Source of the DNA: Gammaproteobacteria bacterium
GTDB taxonomy: Bacteria; Pseudomonadota; Gammaproteobacteria; Pseudomonadales; Oleiphilaceae
DNA: 16,038 nucleotides
Assembly: GCA_029268325.1 (NCBI GenBank)
Contig: JAJUGC010000007.1
Span: forward strand, 1-16,038
Direction: 5' to 3'
Numbering within the stretch: position 1 is the stretch's first letter; every line of letters begins with the position of its first letter. Positions 13,702 to 16,038 of this stretch are shown piece by piece. Made by a program: the position numbers and the translations under genes. Under the pieces are notes generated by a model. It did not search any database. It saw only the letters and a program-made list of their open reading frames with translations, and was not told the DNA's origin.

Positions 13702-15072
13702 TTAACCGTTGATCAGCAGATGCACCACAACGGAGGCGGCATATCCCAGGCCGACCGCCCAACTCCAGCGGAGATGGCTGAAGAAGGTATAGGTGCCCTT
13801 GGACTGCCCCATCAACGCCACACCCGCCGCTGAGCCAATGGACAGCAGGCTGCCCCCCACTCCGGCAGTCATGGTGACCAACAGCCACTGGGTGTCATCC
13901 ATGGCGGGATCCATGGTCAAAATCGCATACATCATGGGAATGTTGTCAACAACGGCAGAAATAATGCCCACCAGGATGTTGGTCGTAGTCGGCCCCAGTT
14001 CCTCATACATGGCATGGGACATCAGCTCCAGATACCCCAGATAGGCCAGACCGCCCACACAGAACAGCACCCCGAAGAAGAACAGCAGCGTGTCCCATTC
14101 AGAACGAGCCAGGGGACCGAAAATATCGAACCGGATATCGTCTTCCCGCTTGCCGCTCCCGCGCAGGTAATAGGCAAAGAACATCAACAGTGACAACCCG
14201 GTCATCATGCCCATGAAAGGCGGCACATGGAATACCTGTTCAAAGGTGACGGCCAGGGCAATGGTGCACAGGAACAGCAAGCAAATGCGTTTACCACCCC
14301 GTTTGATCGGAGTCAGAACCCCGCCCTCGCCCTGAGGGTTACCGCTGGGAATAAACAGACTCATGATGGCCGCCGGCACCAGGAAGTTCACCAGCGAGGG
14401 CACAAACAGGGCAAAGAACTCCCAAAACTCCAGCTTGCCGGTTTGCCAAACCATCAGGGTGGTAATGTCTCCGAAAGGGCTGAACGCTCCCCCGGCATTC
14501 GCGGCAACCACCACGTTCACCATGGCAATGGCAATAAATTTTGGCTCCCGGGCCCCCACCGCCATAATCACCGCCCCCATCAGCAATGCTGTGGTCAGGT
14601 TATCGGCCACCGGAGAAATGCAGAATGCCAAGCTCCCGGTAGCCCAGAACAGCTGCCGGTAGGTCAGCCCCCGCGCCACCAGATAAGAACGCAGGAACTC
14701 GAAGACATGGCGGTCTTCCATGGAGTTAATGTAGGTCATGGCGACCAGCAGGAAGAGAAACAGCGCGCCGTACTCAACCAGGTTGTGAAAGATCACCTCC
14801 CGCATCTGGTCACTGCTGACCCCATGGTCCTGGGCCACACTGGCAACAATTAACCAGATCAGGCCCGCCGCCAGGATCACCGGCTTGGACTTGCGCAAGT
14901 GCAGCACTTCTTCGTTCATGACCAGGATGTAGGCCAGGACAAAAATCACCACACAGATGATTGCCTTGATATCCCCGGTGGCATGCAAAAGCTCAGGCCC
15001 GCCTTCCGCCGCCCAGACCGGCATCCCAAACATGGTTGCCAGCAACATCACCAAATACTGCGCTACCCTCAT
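13702..15072 (-). CDS. nhaD: Sodium/proton antiporter NhaD
   Basis: NhaD is an inner-membrane antiporter that exports Na+ (and Li+) in exchange for H+, common in marine and halophilic or alkaliphilic bacteria. The 456-residue product has a signal-like N-terminal helix (1-22) and about a dozen further hydrophobic segments. Conserved half-helix motifs are visible: SPVADNLTTALLMG (153-166), ANAGGAFSPFGDITTLM (191-207) and SAVVDNIPMMYAI (372-384), with D158, D202 and D377 as candidate ion ligands. ATG 15072 is chosen because AAGGA lies 8 nt upstream. An upstream GTG at 15108 would add 12 polar residues. It converges with hinT and has a long upstream non-coding interval. It belongs to the ArsB/NhaD superfamily; the NhaD assignment rests on the DN and FSPFGD motifs. 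Confidence 0.93.
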   Translation of the reverse strand: MRVAQYLVMLLATMFGMPVWAAEGGPELLHATGDIKAIICVVIFVLAYILVMNEEVLHLRKSKPVILAAGLIWLIVASVAQDHGVSSDQMREVIFHNLVEYGALFLFLLVAMTYINSMEDRHVFEFLRSYLVARGLTYRQLFWATGSLAFCISPVADNLTTALLMGAVIMAVGAREPKFIAIAMVNVVVAANAGGAFSPFGDITTLMVWQTGKLEFWEFFALFVPSLVNFLVPAAIMSLFIPSGNPQGEGGVLTPIKRGGKRICLLFLCTIALAVTFEQVFHVPPFMGMMTGLSLLMFFAYYLRGSGKREDDIRFDIFGPLARSEWDTLLFFFGVLFCVGGLAYLGYLELMSHAMYEELGPTTTNILVGIISAVVDNIPMMYAILTMDPAMDDTQWLLVTMTAGVGGSLLSIGSAAGVALMGQSKGTYTFFSHLRWSWAVGLGYAASVVVHLLING

Positions 15073-15321
15073 TGCTATTTTCCTTAAAGATCCAAGAGTC
15101 GATGACACTACAACAGCCCGAGCCTAACTAGCGGTCGGACCGCTCGCCGGGTGGCCTTGAGGCTGCGAGCTGACATTCTGAACATTCAATGCAACTTCTG
15201 TTTGACTTGAGTCAAGAGCGGCCGCACGAATATTCAGTATTCTGACCTCGGTTTTGAGAAAGGCCCGTCGGCGCCAAGCGCAGACGACCACCCTCTCAAG
15301 GCCAACGCAAGGTGAGGCTTG
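15073..15321. other. Upstream region of nhaD, non-coding
   Basis: No plausible gene lies here. The region holds two inverted repeats: AGCGGTC-G-GACCGCT (15130-15144), which would fold in a long nhaD leader, and TTGACT-TG-AGTCAA (15202-15215). The second could be an operator, or supply -35-like hexamers on either strand. On the plus strand TTGAGT (15207-15212) is 16 nt from AATATT (15229-15234), a weak promoter candidate that would drive transcription toward the terminator at 15322-15376. Several GC-rich segments between 15240 and 15321 can pair locally, for example CGTC/GACG at about 15268-15288. Confidence 0.4.
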
Positions 15322-15376
15322 GCCCACCCTCGGCCCCTTCCCTCTCCTCCCAGGGCCGTCGGTGGGCTGTTTTTTT
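15322..15376 (+). terminator. Plus-strand intrinsic terminator without an upstream gene
   Basis: Outer arms GCCCACC (15322-15328) and GGTGGGC (15361-15367) and inner arms CGGCCC (15331-15336) and GGGCCG (15353-15358) form an interrupted stem of 7 + 6 bp. TGTTTTTTT follows at 15368-15376. The T-run is on the plus strand, while both flanking genes (nhaD, phoU) are on the minus strand. It therefore implies a plus-strand transcript, possibly a small RNA starting near 15240. Confidence 0.65.
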
Positions 15377-15495
15377 ATGGCATCACTTTAGATTAGCCGC
15401 CCCATTGCAGCCAGCAAATACGTCCGATGGGATGAAGCACCGCCGGGCGTTGAGGACAGGATTCCCGACAGCGCGAGAATAACAGAAATGAGCAT

Positions 15496-15529
15496 CTATC
15501 ACCTAACCTCATAATAGGTTAGATGATAG
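15496..15529 (-). other. Long hairpin just downstream of phoU
   Basis: Arms at 15516-15529 and 15496-15509 form a 14-bp stem with a 6-nt loop, 18 bp past the phoU stop. The one mismatch (C-A) on the plus strand becomes a G-U wobble on the minus strand, so the structure fits the phoU transcript better. No strong T-run follows. It may be the 3'-end structure of the pst-phoU mRNA. Confidence 0.5.
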
Positions 15530-15546
15530 TGTAAAACAGACTGGCT

Positions 15547-16038
15547 TTAGCGCTTCTGGGCCTCGATCGCGGCCTCCGCACTCTCTACGGAGCGGTGGCG
15601 CACATCCTTCCCCTTGACCATGAAAATGACGTGCTCCGCCACGTTGCTGGCATGGTCTCCAATCCGCTCCAGCGCCCGCAAGACCACGGTGACACTCAGG
15701 ACCTGGGAAATACTGCGGGGATCCTCCATCATGTACATCACCAGGGAGCGGGTTGCAGACCTGTACTCCAGGTCCACGTAATCGTCTTCCTTCATCACTT
15801 TCAGCGCCGCATCGATATCCAGCCGCGCAAAACTGTCCAGGGCTTCCCGTACCATCCGTCCCACATGGCTGCCAATATGGCGCACTTCCACATAACCCTG
15901 CGGTGAGCGCCCTTCTTCCGACAGGGCAATGGCTGCCTTGGCGATCTTTTCTGCTTCATCGCCAATCCGCTCCAGATCGTTCACGATCTTGGCCACGCTG
16001 AAGACCAGGCGCAGGTCCCGGGCGGCCTGGTGGGCGGC
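15547..16038 (-). CDS. phoU: Phosphate signalling protein PhoU (partial)
   Basis: PhoU is a cytoplasmic negative modulator linking the PstSCAB transporter to PhoR and damping the phosphate response. About 163 codons are present; the reading frame stays open to the window edge, so roughly the first 75 residues are missing (E. coli PhoU has 241). Both signature metal-binding helices of the two-fold PhoU repeat are visible: KIVNDLERIGDEAEKIA in the first repeat and LRALERIGDHASNVAEHVIF in the second, each with the E/D-x-x-x-D pattern. ARDLRLVFSV at the edge is typical of the family and continues the frame upstream of an internal GTG at 15996, which is not the start. PhoU normally follows pstSCAB, expected just outside the window. 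Confidence 0.95.
   Translation of the reverse strand, partial: AAHQAARDLRLVFSVAKIVNDLERIGDEAEKIAKAAIALSEEGRSPQGYVEVRHIGSHVGRMVREALDSFARLDIDAALKVMKEDDYVDLEYRSATRSLVMYMMEDPRSISQVLSVTVVLRALERIGDHASNVAEHVIFMVKGKDVRHRSVESAEAAIEAQKR

Noticed and set aside
14227..14853. 208-codon plus-strand frame opposite nhaD
   Set aside because: The product is rich in His/Gln/Asn with no hydrophobic or domain pattern; it is a shadow of a membrane-protein gene.
15189..15245. 18-codon plus-strand ORF starting ATG at 15189
   Set aside because: No ribosome site and no conservation information; too short to support.
15124..15327. 67-codon minus-strand frame upstream of nhaD
   Set aside because: No ribosome site, no recognisable features, and it overlaps terminator and leader structures.

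Overview
The window looks like chromosomal core sequence from a free-living gammaproteobacterium, probably marine or salt-tolerant. Three things suggest this: ubiC-ubiA next to phoB-phoR as in pseudomonads and their relatives, an NhaD-type sodium/proton antiporter, and a Gac/Csr-type regulatory RNA. Base composition and codon use look even across the protein genes. I see no insertion sequence, phage gene, CRISPR array, tRNA or rRNA.

Layout. Positions 2-2279 hold hpt (purine salvage), ubiC and ubiA (first two committed steps of ubiquinone synthesis), all on the plus strand. Positions 2361-4447 hold a Pho-box promoter and the phosphate two-component pair phoB-phoR. Positions 4495-6320 (minus strand) hold a CheY-like response regulator with an unassigned C-terminal domain, and cysZ (sulfate uptake). 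Positions 6321-7370 encode no protein. This stretch contains a GacA/UvrY-type operator and a large CsrB/RsmZ-class RNA with its own terminator. Positions 7376-8029 (minus) hold a class I methyltransferase, followed by mscS and an OprF/OmpA-type porin on the plus strand (8265-10339). A DegQ-type periplasmic protease (minus, 10412-11770) is divergent from a UbiF-type hydroxylase, which is followed by hinT (11919-13592). Then come nhaD (minus, 13702-15072), a non-coding interval with a plus-strand terminator that belongs to no visible gene, and the C-terminal two thirds of phoU (minus, running off the right edge).

How the genes relate. phoB, phoR and phoU form the phosphate-sensing circuit, with phoU about 11 kb from phoR. 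ubiC, ubiA and ubiF act in ubiquinone synthesis. MscS, NhaD, the OmpA-type porin and DegQ are envelope and osmotic-stress functions. The RNA at 6737-7369 is expected to titrate the translational repressor CsrA/RsmA.

The most notable object is that RNA. It is about 630 nt long and has roughly 35 GGA motifs on the plus strand against about five on the minus strand. It is built from four tandem units of about 125 nt, and the hairpins of these units show compensatory base changes between copies. This size and repeat architecture exceed the classical CsrB (about 370 nt in Escherichia coli). All statements are from reading the sequence; no database search was run.
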